From positions 1 to 5,939 of the forward strand of contig JAISCG010000043.1 in the NCBI GenBank assembly GCA_031265715.1: a stretch of DNA of 5,939 nucleotides, written 5' to 3'. Each line of letters starts with the position of its first letter. The stretch's first letter is position 1. The notes beneath the pieces were generated by a model. It was not told the DNA's origin, did not search any database, and saw only the letters and a list, made by a program, of their open reading frames with translations. The translations under genes were made by a program, and so were the position numbers. This document shows, in pieces, positions 4,924 to 5,939 of this stretch. This stretch comes from Holosporaceae bacterium. GTDB lineage: Bacteria > Pseudomonadota > Alphaproteobacteria > UBA3830.

Positions 4924-5939
4924 ATGTTTAGCTCGGCTGTTATACCGGCTGCAGGGCCGGGATCAAGATTGAAATCAGAAATACCGAAGGTGTACCATAA
5001 AATCGGAGGAGTGGCTCTGGTCGATCACGTGGTAGCGGCTGCGAAAGGTGCGGGTTGTCGGGAGATAGTCACGGTTCTGAATCCGAAACACCGAGATATA
5101 AAACTCAAATTCGATTCGGACATTTCCAGAGTTTATCAGGAAATTCCCAAAGGTACCGCGGACGCCGTTCGGTGCGGTTTTGAGGCGTTGCCGGATGATT
5201 CCGCTCCGTGGGTATATGTGCTCTACGGAGATATTCCGTTGATAACTCCTGAAACTCTACTGAAAATGTCGAAAGTTGCCGAAAAATATCCCGACACCGC
5301 CGTGATTGTGCTGGCGATGGACGCTTCCGGAACGAGCGATCTCGGTAAGTTGGAACCCGCCGACGAGGAGGGAACCGTTAAAAGCATCATCGAAGCGAAA
5401 GATATTTCCGATTCCCGAAAAACGCTGCCGCTGTGCAACGCAGGTATGTTAATACGAAGAGATATTCTCGAAAAATTTTTAAAGGAAATTAAACCGAGTC
5501 CGGTAACCGGAGAATTTTACATTACCGAAATTGTTCGGCTGGCCTGGGAAGCGGGACATGTGTGCAGATATATAAAGGGCAATTCGGAGGAACTCGGCGG
5601 AATTAATACCAGGGCGGAACTGGCGGCTTCGGAAAAAAAATTTCAGGAAAGGGAGCGCCAAAAACATTTGGATAACGGAGTTACCCTCGTCGCCCCGGAA
5701 ACGGTGTTTTTTTCCTGCGATACTTTTCTCGAAAGCGACGTCACCGTGCATCCCTATGTCGTATTTCTGGGAAATGTTCACGTAAAAAGCGGAACGCAGA
5801 TTGGGCCTTTTTGCGTTATCGAGGGATCGGAAATAGGAGCAAATGTTCAGGCCGGACCTTTTTCTCGCCTGAGAACCGGAACGAATCTTCTCAACGAAGT
5901 GAAAATCGGAAATTTTGTTGAGATAAAAAACAGTATCAT
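4924..5939 (+). CDS. glmU: bifunctional UDP-GlcNAc pyrophosphorylase / glucosamine-1-phosphate acetyltransferase, 3' truncated by window
   Basis: The first 338 codons are visible. GlmU acetylates glucosamine-1-phosphate and then uridylates it to UDP-GlcNAc in the cytoplasm, feeding peptidoglycan and lipopolysaccharide. The uridyltransferase domain (about 1-230) shows PAAGPGSRL with R15, then PK22V, Q72, G77-T78, YGD103IPL, E157, N172 and N228, all at spacings matching the E. coli enzyme (D105, E154, N169, N227). The left-handed beta-helix begins near 250 with hexapeptide-like turns and reaches the GPFSRLRTG and GNFVEIK motifs of the acetyltransferase site; the catalytic His lies beyond the window. 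Departures are P12 where Lys is usual, GTADA for GTGHA, and DLGKL where GYGRI is typical. An in-frame TGA at 4912 and an AAAGGGTG ribosome-binding site fix the ATG at 4924. It is visibly richer in G+C than the ankyrin gene. Confidence 0.92.
   Translation, partial: MFSSAVIPAAGPGSRLKSEIPKVYHKIGGVALVDHVVAAAKGAGCREIVTVLNPKHRDIKLKFDSDISRVYQEIPKGTADAVRCGFEALPDDSAPWVYVLYGDIPLITPETLLKMSKVAEKYPDTAVIVLAMDASGTSDLGKLEPADEEGTVKSIIEAKDISDSRKTLPLCNAGMLIRRDILEKFLKEIKPSPVTGEFYITEIVRLAWEAGHVCRYIKGNSEELGGINTRAELAASEKKFQERERQKHLDNGVTLVAPETVFFSCDTFLESDVTVHPYVVFLGNVHVKSGTQIGPFCVIEGSEIGANVQAGPFSRLRTGTNLLNEVKIGNFVEIKNSI

Overview
The window carries two housekeeping-type genes (cell envelope and division) next to an accessory stretch with mobile-element wreckage and one very large secreted ankyrin-repeat protein. 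The organism is probably a Gram-negative bacterium with peptidoglycan, because glmU and a membrane-anchored SPOR-like protein are present. The giant ankyrin protein, an IS4-type transposase remnant, a group II intron maturase remnant and the AT-rich accessory DNA suggest a host-associated or intracellular lineage. A host-associated alphaproteobacterium (Rickettsiales/Holosporales-like) would fit, but this is inference from gene style and not a placement.

Layout. Positions 1-602 hold two broken mobile-element genes, both on the minus strand and abutting each other: the C-terminal part of a group II intron maturase (347-602, frameshifted) and the C-terminal part of an IS4-family transposase (1-353, running off the window). 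Positions 603-676 are an AT-rich leader with a TATAAT box, a 15-bp palindrome and a clear Shine-Dalgarno sequence. Positions 677-3976 encode a 1099-residue protein with a Sec-type signal peptide, a roughly 520-residue N-terminal region carrying a zincin motif (HEIGH), and about 14 C-terminal ankyrin repeats. A short convergent spacer holds an imperfect inverted repeat that reaches into the next gene. Positions 4030-4821 (minus) encode a single-pass membrane protein with a SPOR-like domain. A 102-bp divergent intergenic region follows, and glmU starts at 4924 and runs off the right edge.

How the parts relate. GlmU makes UDP-N-acetylglucosamine for peptidoglycan and lipopolysaccharide. SPOR domains bind septal peptidoglycan, so the divergent pair belongs to envelope and division functions. 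The ankyrin gene has its own leader, is convergent to the SPOR gene, sits beside transposon debris and is visibly more AT-rich than glmU. It looks like an accessory cargo gene. The main point of interest is that this gene appears to join an exported putative zinc metallopeptidase to an ankyrin targeting array whose DNA repeats (including four copies spaced exactly 117 bp apart) suggest recent repeat expansion.
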